Shown piece after piece: positions 8,816 to 15,654 of a DNA stretch of 64,000 nt. How positions within the stretch are numbered: the stretch's first letter is position 1; each line of letters begins with the position of its first letter. Location of the stretch: assembly GCA_910579745.1 (NCBI GenBank), contig CAJTVH010000006.1, positions 13,662 to 77,661 on the forward strand, written 5' to 3'. The position numbers were made by a program, and so were the translations under genes. The notes beneath the pieces are model-generated. The model did not search any database and was not told the origin of the DNA. It saw only the letters and a program-made list of their open reading frames with translations. This DNA is from an uncultured Clostridia bacterium (GTDB lineage: Bacteria; Bacillota; Clostridia; Lachnospirales; CAG-274).

Positions 8816-9700
8816 TTAACAATTTGTGTCTATAACGCTTTCATTTATTGAATAGCCATTAAAAGAATTGCTGCCGTAAATATTAGGCAGAGGGGGCTCT
8901 TTTTTGACAGGCTCAGAGGATGGCTCATTTGATGGAGATTTTTCTGTTGACTTTTCTTCTTTCTCTAATTCATCGGCTGTTTTTTCTTCTTCCGACAAGG
9001 TTCCAAAGATTTTTTCCTCTGTTTTTTCTTCCTCGCTTTTTTCGCTTTCCACTTTCTTGGCTTCCTCAATTTCTTTTTCTCTATATTCTTTTACTTCTCT
9101 ATTTATATCGGAAGTTTTTTTCTCAATTTCGTACTCAAGTTTGCTTGACGCAAGAGCGCTTTCATACAGTTCGTCGGCTTTATCGCCTATTATGCCTCTT
9201 TTTGTGTCATTTTCCATTTCAAGTTCAATTCGTACTGTATCTCGTTCTTTTTCGGCTTTCGTAATTCTATTTTGCTGAATACTGTTAAAATTAAACGCCA
9301 CTTTTGAAAAAGTATCAATAAAACGCTGAGTTTTTGTGTCTCCGTTTATGTTTTCTTCTTTCTCCTTAGTTTTTTCGTTTTGTTTTCTTACAAGCTCCTC
9401 GGCTTCTTGTTTTTGTTTTTCCATTATAGCTTGATTAAGTTGGTTTTCAAGCTCTTTAAGCTGGTCTTGTAGGATTTCCAGTTTAATTTTTTTTAAATTT
9501 TCGGGGATTGAATCGTCTGCTTTTACCTCTTGAATCTGTTTCTTTTTATCCTCTATCAGTTTTTTGGAGTTTTCTATTAAACCATCGCACGCGCTTTTAT
9601 TTTTTCCAGAAACAACGGAGATGGTTTTATTATTGTTATTTCGTTGATACATTTGTCTCATAGCCACACTGTTTTGAGATTGATTAATATTTATATTCAT
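8816..9700 (-). CDS. Coiled-coil protein of unknown function
   Basis: This 294-aa hydrophilic protein has an Asn/Gln-rich N-terminus (1-25). It is followed by a long charged helical region (about 40-125) with FlxA-like spacing of the type KKKQIQEV and LKELENQLNQ, and a second coiled coil (about 145-240) very rich in Glu and Lys. A Pro/Ser-rich tail ends in VIDTNC. There is no signal peptide or membrane helix. AAAGGGGGC lies just upstream of the start. I cannot give a function. Similar low-complexity helical proteins in Clostridia are annotated as hypothetical. It leads a two-gene unit with the frameshifted gene downstream. Confidence 0.65.
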   Translation of the reverse strand: MNININQSQNSVAMRQMYQRNNNNKTISVVSGKNKSACDGLIENSKKLIEDKKKQIQEVKADDSIPENLKKIKLEILQDQLKELENQLNQAIMEKQKQEAEELVRKQNEKTKEKEENINGDTKTQRFIDTFSKVAFNFNSIQQNRITKAEKERDTVRIELEMENDTKRGIIGDKADELYESALASSKLEYEIEKKTSDINREVKEYREKEIEEAKKVESEKSEEEKTEEKIFGTLSEEEKTADELEKEEKSTEKSPSNEPSSEPVKKEPPLPNIYGSNSFNGYSINESVIDTNC

Positions 9701-9812
9701 TATTTATGCCCCCTTTTTCTTAAATTTATTGACTGTAATATTATATATACAATATATATATCGTCAAAAGTAAAAGAAATATTAATATAATATTAAAGTG
9801 TATTTTTTTATG

Positions 9813-10064
9813 GTTGTAGTCAACAAACTTGAAAAGTAATAAAAAGAAACGATAGAAAAATTATAGTCAATCAACTTGAAAATGTAAAAAAGGAGGCGGA
9901 AGGCAGGTAATCCTGCGGACACGCCAAATGACTTCAACATATAGGTTAAGCGGCAAAGAGCGGCTTTGCCGCCAGCGCAACGTCAGCGAAGATAAATTTT
10001 CGCCTATTCATAGAAGGTATAACTATTTATATAACTTATTTATTTTTAAGCTTATTGCTTATAA
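9813..10064. mobile_element. Family C element, with a nested second left end
   Basis: The left end TAGTCAACAAACTTGAAAAG is repeated 48 bases further in as TAGTCAATCAACTTGAAAATG, and the right end TTTTTAAGCTTATTGCTTATA is the imperfect complement. The core at about 9890-10010 is GC-richer than the surroundings and holds short inverted pieces (GGCGGCAAAG / CTTTGCCGCC-like). An open frame across it is not a credible gene. The double left end suggests one copy inserted into another. Confidence 0.65.
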
Positions 10065-10124
10065 TAGTCAGAGGGAGTTTTGGAGGCGCCTTGAAAATTT
10101 GTTTACCTTATTTACAATTTAGAG

Positions 10125-10188
10125 TTGACAATTAAAATATTTTGATTTAAAATGATTGTAAACTAATTATTTCGAGTAAAGTTTACAA
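10125..10188 (+). promoter_or_regulatory. bioY promoter with overlapping BirA operator
   Basis: TTGACA (10125-10130), a 17-base spacer and TAAAAT (10148-10153) form a good sigma-A promoter. Immediately downstream TTGTAAAC (10156-10163) and GTTTACAA (10181-10188) form a perfect inverted repeat separated by 17 bases. This matches the Firmicute BirA operator (TTGTAAACC-N15-GGTTTACAA) in arms and spacing. Biotin-bound BirA would block the transcription start. Confidence 0.85.
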
Positions 10189-10220
10189 TTATTTTAAAAA
10201 ATATTTTATGGAGGTTTTTT

Positions 10221-10778
10221 ATGAGTTCTAATGTTAAAAACATTACGCAAACAGCGATTTTTGTCGCCGTTTTATGTGTAATCAGCCCTTTGAGCATAAT
10301 TTTGCCGGTGAGTCCTGTTCCTGTTTCTCTGGCTACTTTCGCCGTTTATTTATTTTCCGTTATTCTTGGAATGAGAAAATCTTTTATGGGCCTTATTGTT
10401 TACATACTTATAGGGATTGTGGGTTTGCCTGTGTTCTCAAACGGAGGCTCTGGGATGGGTGTTGTTTTAGGGCCTACGGGGGGATACCTTATAGGGTATT
10501 TCTTTTGTTCTCTCGGCTCGTCTTTAGGTTATGAGCTTGGGAAAAAATTCTCGGAAAGTATTATTGTGAAAATAGCTGTTCCTATGGCGGGAATGGTTAT
10601 GGGAACTCTATTTTGCTATATCCTTGGGACTGTTTGGCTTTCTTACCTTAACAAACTTACTTTTGAGGCGGCTTTAGCGGCGGGGGTTATTCCATTTATA
10701 CCAGGAGACACCGCTAAAATTATTATTGCTTGTATAGTGGCTGTTCCTTTAAGGGAACGACTTAAAGCGGTTGTGTGA
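10221..10778 (+). CDS. bioY: Biotin transporter BioY (ECF S component), copy 1
   Basis: BioY is the biotin-binding membrane S component of energy-coupling factor transporters; it captures biotin and docks on the shared EcfAAT module. The 185-aa protein has about six membrane helices and the BioY landmarks LPVSPVPVSLATFAVYLF near the N-terminus, GLPVFSNGGSGMGVVLGPTGGY in the middle, and a C-terminal PFIPGDTAKI. The ATG at 10221 follows GGAGG. The ECF ATPases and T protein are not in this window. It is controlled by the BirA operator just upstream. A close paralogue lies 262 bases downstream. Confidence 0.93.
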   Translation: MSSNVKNITQTAIFVAVLCVISPLSIILPVSPVPVSLATFAVYLFSVILGMRKSFMGLIVYILIGIVGLPVFSNGGSGMGVVLGPTGGYLIGYFFCSLGSSLGYELGKKFSESIIVKIAVPMAGMVMGTLFCYILGTVWLSYLNKLTFEAALAAGVIPFIPGDTAKIIIACIVAVPLRERLKAVV

Positions 10779-10807
10779 TTTTAGGTGTTGTATTTTATCA
10801 GCGTTCA

Positions 10808-10975
10808 TTTTAAGGCAATACCGTACAATTATAATTTCACAGCTTTGGATGATATTTTCCATTACTGTGTCAAAGTCTCTTAACATAGGCTCCGACTATG
10901 TTTGCTAGCCTTTTCCTTGTACTGAAAAATATCATCTCAAATCTGCTTTATTGAATTATGCGGTATTGCCTTAAA
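10808..10975. mobile_element. Family E element, copy 1
   Basis: The terminal arms of about 50 bases are imperfect inverted repeats: TTTAAGGCAATACCG at the left, CGGTATTGCCTTAAA at the right, and GATGATATTTT / AAAATATCATC further in. The 168-bp unit has no coding sequence and fills the gap between the two bioY genes. A diverged second copy lies at about 12.12-12.32 kb. Confidence 0.75.
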
Positions 10976-11039
10976 TCTAAAATACATACTGTAAGCTAAT
11001 ACTGTTATTTAATAATTTATAGAATTTATGGAGGTTTTT

Positions 11040-11597
11040 ATGAGTTCAAATGTTAAAAATATTACCCAGACGGCAATTTTCGTGGCTGTTTTATGCGTAA
11101 TCAGCCCATTTTCTCTGACTTTGCCTGTAAGTCCCGTTCCTATTTCTCTGGCTACTTTCGCTGTTTACATATTTTCCACAATTCTTGGAACGAAAAAGTC
11201 TCTTATTGGACTTGTTGTTTATATGCTTATAGGAATTGTCGGCCTGCCTGTGTTTTCTAAAGGTGGGTCCGGTATCGGGGTTATTTTGGGGCCTACGGGA
11301 GGGTATCTTGTGGGATATTTCTTTTGCGCGTTAGGTTCGTCTTTAGGTTATGAAGCAGGTGAGAGAATTTCCAGTGACAGAATAGTGAGGGTTATTATCT
11401 TAGCCTTGGGAATGGTTATGGGAACGGTTATTTGTTATCTGTTTGGAACAGTGTGGCTTTCTTATTTAAACAAGCTTAATTTTGAGGCGGCGTTCGCCGC
11501 TGGGGTTATTCCATTTATACCCGGATGTGTTATTAAAATTGTTATATCCGTTATATTGGCTGTTCCTTTAAAGAACAGGCTTAAATTATTTATGTAG
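11040..11597 (+). CDS. bioY: Biotin transporter BioY (ECF S component), copy 2
   Basis: This 185-aa protein is colinear with the first BioY without gaps and shares most residues, including SPVPISLATFAVYIF, the GLPVFSKGGSGIGVILGPTGGY loop, and PFIPGCVIKI, where copy 1 has GDTAKI. Such similarity indicates duplication followed by moderate divergence. I start it at the ATG at 11040 because the upstream in-frame ATG at 11028 overlaps the GGAGG ribosome binding site. I see no TTGTAAAC-type BirA operator in front of it. It may be unregulated, read through from copy 1, or adapted to another ligand. Confidence 0.9.
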   Translation: MSSNVKNITQTAIFVAVLCVISPFSLTLPVSPVPISLATFAVYIFSTILGTKKSLIGLVVYMLIGIVGLPVFSKGGSGIGVILGPTGGYLVGYFFCALGSSLGYEAGERISSDRIVRVIILALGMVMGTVICYLFGTVWLSYLNKLNFEAAFAAGVIPFIPGCVIKIVISVILAVPLKNRLKLFM

Positions 11598-11616
11598 TTT
11601 TTTCTAAGTATGTTGT

Positions 11617-11783
11617 TATAGTCAACAAATTTGAGAAGCAATAGAAGGAGACGAAAGAAAGATTATTTTCACAAGGCAACGTAGGGAAAGCGCGTGGTCT
11701 AAAGCGTACGCTGATTGACGGCGGTAAATGGAAAAAGGATTTTGTTTGACAAACTTGTTTGTTTTTAAGTTTGTTGGCTATAA
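11617..11783. mobile_element. Family C element
   Basis: The left end TATAGTCAACAAATTTGAGA and right end TTTTTAAGTTTGTTGGCTATA are inverted. The core contains GGCAACGTAGGGAAAGCGCG and AAAGCGTACGCTG, in the style of other family C cores. It lies 20 bases after bioY copy 2. Confidence 0.75.
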
Positions 11784-11970
11784 TATTATGGACAATGAAC
11801 ATGTTTATTTTTAAATTAATTGTCCGTGGTTTTAACCTTTTAGCGCTTCTCGGAATTTTTGGTGAAAAACGATAAAATAACTCCATAATATATTAAATTT
11901 TATTAAAGCTTGCGTATTAATCCTTTTACTATTTTTTTATAATAAAAAATAAAACTATAAGTTGTCAAAG

Positions 11971-12045
11971 AAAGAAAAATATTTTACTCAAAATCCCTTA
12001 AATAGACCTATAATTTAAGGGATTTTGAGTAAAATATTTTTCTTT
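11971..12045. repeat. Perfect 33-bp inverted repeat with 9-base loop
   Basis: Bases 11971-12003 are the exact reverse complement of 12013-12045, around the loop AGACCTATA. The arms contain ATTTTACTCAAAATCCCTTA, related to the inner ends of family F. There is no T-run beyond the stem itself, so it resembles a mobile-element relic or a processing hairpin more than a simple terminator. Confidence 0.9.
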
Positions 12046-12116
12046 TTAAGTTAAGCCTATGTAACCGCTGATTGAGTGTAGCCGCTATTTGTGTAGGGAG
12101 GTCAACAAATATATAG

Positions 12117-12316
12117 CATAGGAACCGCCTCATAATTCTATAAAATAGTGTTGGGTGATATTTTTTGTCATTTCGTGAAAATTTCTTAACGTAGGCCCTA
12201 AATATATTTACGAGGCAAAGACAAACGAGGACGGAACATCCTCACAAGCTTTTTTACTTGCGATAAAAGTATATCGTCTCAAATCTGTTTTATAGAATTA
12301 GGGGGTGTTTTCTATA
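12117..12316. mobile_element. Family E element, copy 2
   Basis: It starts ATAGGAACCGCCTCATAATT and ends GGGGGTGTTTTCTAT, with inner arms GGTGATATTTT and ATATCGTCTCAAATCTGTTT that match copy 1. The interior carries CTTAACGTAGGCCC, equivalent to CTTAACATAGGCTC in copy 1, so the two are homologous along their length. No coding sequence is present. Confidence 0.65.
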
Positions 12317-12501
12317 ATTAAAAAACACTCTTTATTAGATTTGTTAATAATATCTATTGTGTATTTTATTTAATTATGGTAAAATCATTTAAGGAAACGC
12401 CGAATTGTTTAATAAATTTAATGGACTTAAAAACGCGAAAATTATTCGGCGTATAAATTTAATATTAAAAATAACTCTTGTTTTTGTATTAGGAGAATAT
12501 T

Positions 12502-13554
12502 ATGGAAAATCTTCAAAAGGATAATGTTATAAAAGAGAAGAAAAACCGTTATTTTTTTAGTATGATGTTTTTCGTTTTGCTTGTGACGGCGACGTTTTAT
12601 CTTCTTCTTAAAGACTGTGATTTTGATAATATCATAAGCGCTGTGAAAGGAGCAGAGTACAAATATTTAATTTTATCTGTAATTATGGCTGTGATATATA
12701 TAGCGGGAGAGGGTCAGTGCCTTAATATTATAATAAAGTCTTTAAGGGGTAAGACCAATAGATTTTTGTGTTTTATATATGGGTGTATAGATTTTTATTT
12801 TTGCGCCGTTACGCCTTCTGCTACGGGAGGGCAGCCGGTTGCGGCTTATTATATGTCTAAAGACGGGGTTTCCGTGGCGACATCTACAATAGCTTTGCTT
12901 TTGAATACGATACAATATAAAATGGTTCTCATAGTTCTTGGAATTACAGCTATGATTTTTAAGTTTAGTATTTTACTTGATAATTTTTGGTTTACTTTTA
13001 TGTTTGTTTTTGGTATAGTAGCCAATATTATAACCATAATTGTGTGTTTGGCGGCGATTTTCTCAAAATCTCTGCTTGACAAAGTGGTTTATAAGGTTAT
13101 AAACGGTTTAGTTAGGATAAAACTTATAAGAAACAGAAGAAAAGTAGTCACAAAATACGAATATCAATTTAAAGACTATGAGAAAAGCGCTGAGTATATA
13201 AAAAATAATCCTATGGTAAATGTAAAAGTATTCCTTGTTTGTCTCGCGCAAAGAGTAGCTTTGTTTTCTATAGCTTATTTTATTTATAAAAGTTTCGGAA
13301 TAGATGGTGACGTGACGTTTATTGATTTGCTCGCTATTCAGGTGGCGGTTGCCATGGCTGTGGATTCTTTGCCGCTGCCGGGCGGAGTAGGCGCGGCTGA
13401 GGCGTTTACGGTTCAGCTTTTTACTATGGTATACGGTTCAGATTTAGTGGCTACGGCAACTTTACTTACAAGAGGCATAAGTTATTATTTTTGCGTTTTA
13501 GTAAGCGGTATTTTCTTTATCATAAACCATATAAGGCATAGTGTTAGAGTTTAA
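12502..13554 (+). CDS. YbhN/AglD-like (lysylphosphatidylglycerol synthase TM region) membrane protein
   Basis: This 350-aa protein has about eight membrane helices and matches the flippase-like domain shared by MprF N-termini and YbhN/UPF0104 proteins. The family landmarks are SATGGQPVAAYYM near residue 112 and LPLPGGVGAAEAF near residue 290. The aminoacyl-transfer domain of MprF is absent, so it should not make lysyl-PG itself. Roles in lipid or glycolipid translocation are known or suspected for relatives. It lies directly upstream of pssA and psd on the same strand, 122 bases away, which hints at a job in phospholipid traffic. AGGAGAA precedes the ATG. Confidence 0.8.
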   Translation: MENLQKDNVIKEKKNRYFFSMMFFVLLVTATFYLLLKDCDFDNIISAVKGAEYKYLILSVIMAVIYIAGEGQCLNIIIKSLRGKTNRFLCFIYGCIDFYFCAVTPSATGGQPVAAYYMSKDGVSVATSTIALLLNTIQYKMVLIVLGITAMIFKFSILLDNFWFTFMFVFGIVANIITIIVCLAAIFSKSLLDKVVYKVINGLVRIKLIRNRRKVVTKYEYQFKDYEKSAEYIKNNPMVNVKVFLVCLAQRVALFSIAYFIYKSFGIDGDVTFIDLLAIQVAVAMAVDSLPLPGGVGAAEAFTVQLFTMVYGSDLVATATLLTRGISYYFCVLVSGIFFIINHIRHSVRV

Positions 13555-13676
13555 AGCTCACAAATTTAGAAAATATTTTACGGACGGCTGTGCCGAGTAA
13601 ATTTAAATGAAAAATTAAATTGTTTTATAATTATGTTAAGATGGACGCGAAGCGATTTCTGAAAGGGGAGTTACAA

Positions 13677-14351
13677 ATGATAGGTTTTTATAATTACACG
13701 GTTATTCTCACATATATAAGTCTGGCGGCTTCTGTTACGGGAATTTTTATATGCGTGAACGGGGCTTGCGGAGGGAATATACCTTGTTCTCTTTGGGGGA
13801 TTTTGTGTCTTATGATTTCCGGTGTTTGCGATATGTTTGACGGAAAGGTAGCTAGGTCTATGAAAAACCGTACGGAGGCACAGAAAAAATTTGGGATACA
13901 AATAGACTCTCTGGCTGACATTGTTGCGTTTGGTGTTTTACCAGCTGCTATAGGATACAGTGTTTTACTTGAGGCGGGAGATGTGGCGAAAAGCGGATGG
14001 GCGTTTTTGTTTTTCCCTTTGTTTATATTTTTTGTTCTCGCCGCTTTAATACGTCTCGCTTATTTTAACGTTATGGAAGAGGAAAGACAAAGTAAAACCT
14101 CTGAGACCAGAAAGGAGTATGAGGGTCTTCCGGTTACAAATACGGCTCTAATTATGCCATTTATTTATATTTTTAAATTTAGAATAGGCGACGAGTATTT
14201 CTATATAGTTTATTCAGTTGTGCTGTTTCTTGTAGCTTGCGCTTTTATTATTAAGTTTAGAGTCAAAAAAGTCGGAATGAAAACGATGCTTTTGTTTTTG
14301 CTTGTAGGTGTTATTGAGTTCGCTTTTATTTGCTTTGAGGCTATGAACTGA
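13677..14351 (+). CDS. pssA: CDP-diacylglycerol-serine O-phosphatidyltransferase
   Basis: PssA makes phosphatidylserine from CDP-diacylglycerol and serine at the membrane. The 224-aa protein carries the CDP-alcohol phosphotransferase signature DG-x2-AR-x(n)-G-x3-D-x3-D, seen here as FDGKVARS and then GIQIDSLADIV (about residues 60-85). About six helices fit the Gram-positive PssA type. I start at 13677, where AAAGGGGAG lies 6-8 bases upstream; an earlier in-frame ATG at 13620 lacks a ribosome binding site. psd follows 63 bases downstream, giving a complete phosphatidylethanolamine branch. Confidence 0.92.
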   Translation: MIGFYNYTVILTYISLAASVTGIFICVNGACGGNIPCSLWGILCLMISGVCDMFDGKVARSMKNRTEAQKKFGIQIDSLADIVAFGVLPAAIGYSVLLEAGDVAKSGWAFLFFPLFIFFVLAALIRLAYFNVMEEERQSKTSETRKEYEGLPVTNTALIMPFIYIFKFRIGDEYFYIVYSVVLFLVACAFIIKFRVKKVGMKTMLLFLLVGVIEFAFICFEAMN

Positions 14352-14414
14352 TAGTTTAATGGCTGCTGCGGTTAAAATATGGCAGAGGTTATTTAAAATT
14401 TGAGGAGTTTTTTT

Positions 14415-15302
14415 ATGCGTGATAATTTTGAGTTTGAGGTTAGAAACAGAGAGGGAGAGATTATCGAGGGCTGTATTAAACAGGATACGTCTCTTAATTT
14501 TTTATACGGCTCTTTTTACGGCAGAATTATACTTAAACTTTTTACGAGACCCTTTGTGTCAAAAATTGTCGGGTCTTATATGAACAGCAGGCGTTCACGG
14601 AAAATGATTGACGGTTTTGTGGCCAAGCAAAACATTGATATGAGCCAGTTTGAGGACAGGGAATTTAATTCTTATAATGACTTTTTTACGAGAAAAGTTA
14701 AAGAGGGAAAGAGACCGATTGATTTTGATAAAAATAATTTTATAAGCCCATGTGACTCTAAAATGTCAGCTTATAAAATTAATGACGATAGTGTTTTTGA
14801 GATTAAAGATTCTTTTTACTCTGTTTCTGATATTTTAGGGGGGAATCCTAAAGCTTCGGAATTTTTGGGCGGATGGTGCGTCATTTTTCGTCTCGCGGTA
14901 GACGATTATCACAGATATTGTTATTTTGACGACGGCTCTAAGGGAGAAAACACTTTTATTAAAGGAGAACTTCATACAGTTAAGCCTATCGCTCTTAACC
15001 GCTACAACATATATAAAAGAAACAGCAGGGAATATACTTTTTTACAAACCGAGAATTTTGGCGAGGCGGCTCAAATTGAGGTTGGCGCCATGATGGTGGG
15101 CAAAATTAAAAATTTTCATGGAAAACATGAGTTTAAACGTGGTGAGGAAAAAGGCATGTTTGAGTTTGGCGGGTCAACCATTATACTGCTTCTTAAAAAA
15201 GACTCTGTTTTAATTGATTCTGATATTGTTAAAAATACTGAAAACGGCATTGAGACCGCTGTTAAAATGGGTGAGAAAATAGGAGTGAGAATTAATAAGT
15301 AA
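14415..15302 (+). CDS. psd: Phosphatidylserine decarboxylase proenzyme
   Basis: Psd decarboxylates phosphatidylserine to phosphatidylethanolamine using a pyruvoyl cofactor made by self-cleavage. The 295-aa sequence contains the conserved SPCDSKM region near residue 115, the DYHRYC histidine motif near residue 160, and the C-terminal cleavage site FGGST, where cleavage before Ser would yield a short alpha chain of about 40 residues. The length fits the longer class of Psd. GAGGAG precedes the ATG at 14415; an upstream TTG overlaps that site. It forms a unit with pssA and probably the YbhN-like gene. Confidence 0.93.
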   Translation: MRDNFEFEVRNREGEIIEGCIKQDTSLNFLYGSFYGRIILKLFTRPFVSKIVGSYMNSRRSRKMIDGFVAKQNIDMSQFEDREFNSYNDFFTRKVKEGKRPIDFDKNNFISPCDSKMSAYKINDDSVFEIKDSFYSVSDILGGNPKASEFLGGWCVIFRLAVDDYHRYCYFDDGSKGENTFIKGELHTVKPIALNRYNIYKRNSREYTFLQTENFGEAAQIEVGAMMVGKIKNFHGKHEFKRGEEKGMFEFGGSTIILLLKKDSVLIDSDIVKNTENGIETAVKMGEKIGVRINK

Positions 15303-15314
15303 TCATCAGACTTT

Positions 15315-15405
15315 TATAGTGGAACAATAAAAGAATGAACAAGGGAAATCTAATAAACATGATGTATTAAGCGGTTTTATATTGGTTATCGCTAATTGCT
15401 ACAGA
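15315..15405. repeat. Family B element
   Basis: The left end reads TATAGTGGAACAATAAAAGA and the right end TATTGGTTATCGCTAATTGC, matching family B. The rest of the gap to 15654 contains a small hairpin, AAAACAAACATG / AAGTTTGTTTTA (about 15515-15542), and a family A-like right end, TTTTAGTTTTCGGACAGGCT, at about 15567-15590. None of it is coding. Confidence 0.6.
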
Positions 15406-15654
15406 GAGCGTTTGAAAGCTCTGTATGTATTGTTAAAATTGTATATCCACAAAAATTATTTAAAAAGCTTACTTTGCTTTATAAAATGAAAATATCCTGA
15501 AAATTATCAAAAATAAAACAAACATGTTTCAAGTTTGTTTTACTTTTTTATGATTTTTCTATATATTTTAGTTTTCGGACAGGCTCTAAAATTGTAAATA
15601 TATTTTTTGCAAACAATATAAAAATTTTTATGTTTTACGGAGGTATTCACGCTT

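Noticed and set aside
8904..9278. Ser/Phe-rich plus-strand frames opposite the coiled-coil gene
   Set aside because: They are the antisense of a Glu/Lys-rich coding sequence, which always yields such Ser/Phe/Leu frames.
9928..10122. 64-codon plus-strand frame within the family C element upstream of bioY
   Set aside because: It lies wholly in a repeat, has no Shine-Dalgarno and runs through the right end of the element into unique DNA.
11590..11886. 98-codon minus-strand frame after the second bioY
   Set aside because: It covers a family C element and AT-rich sequence, has no start signal and no recognisable protein features.
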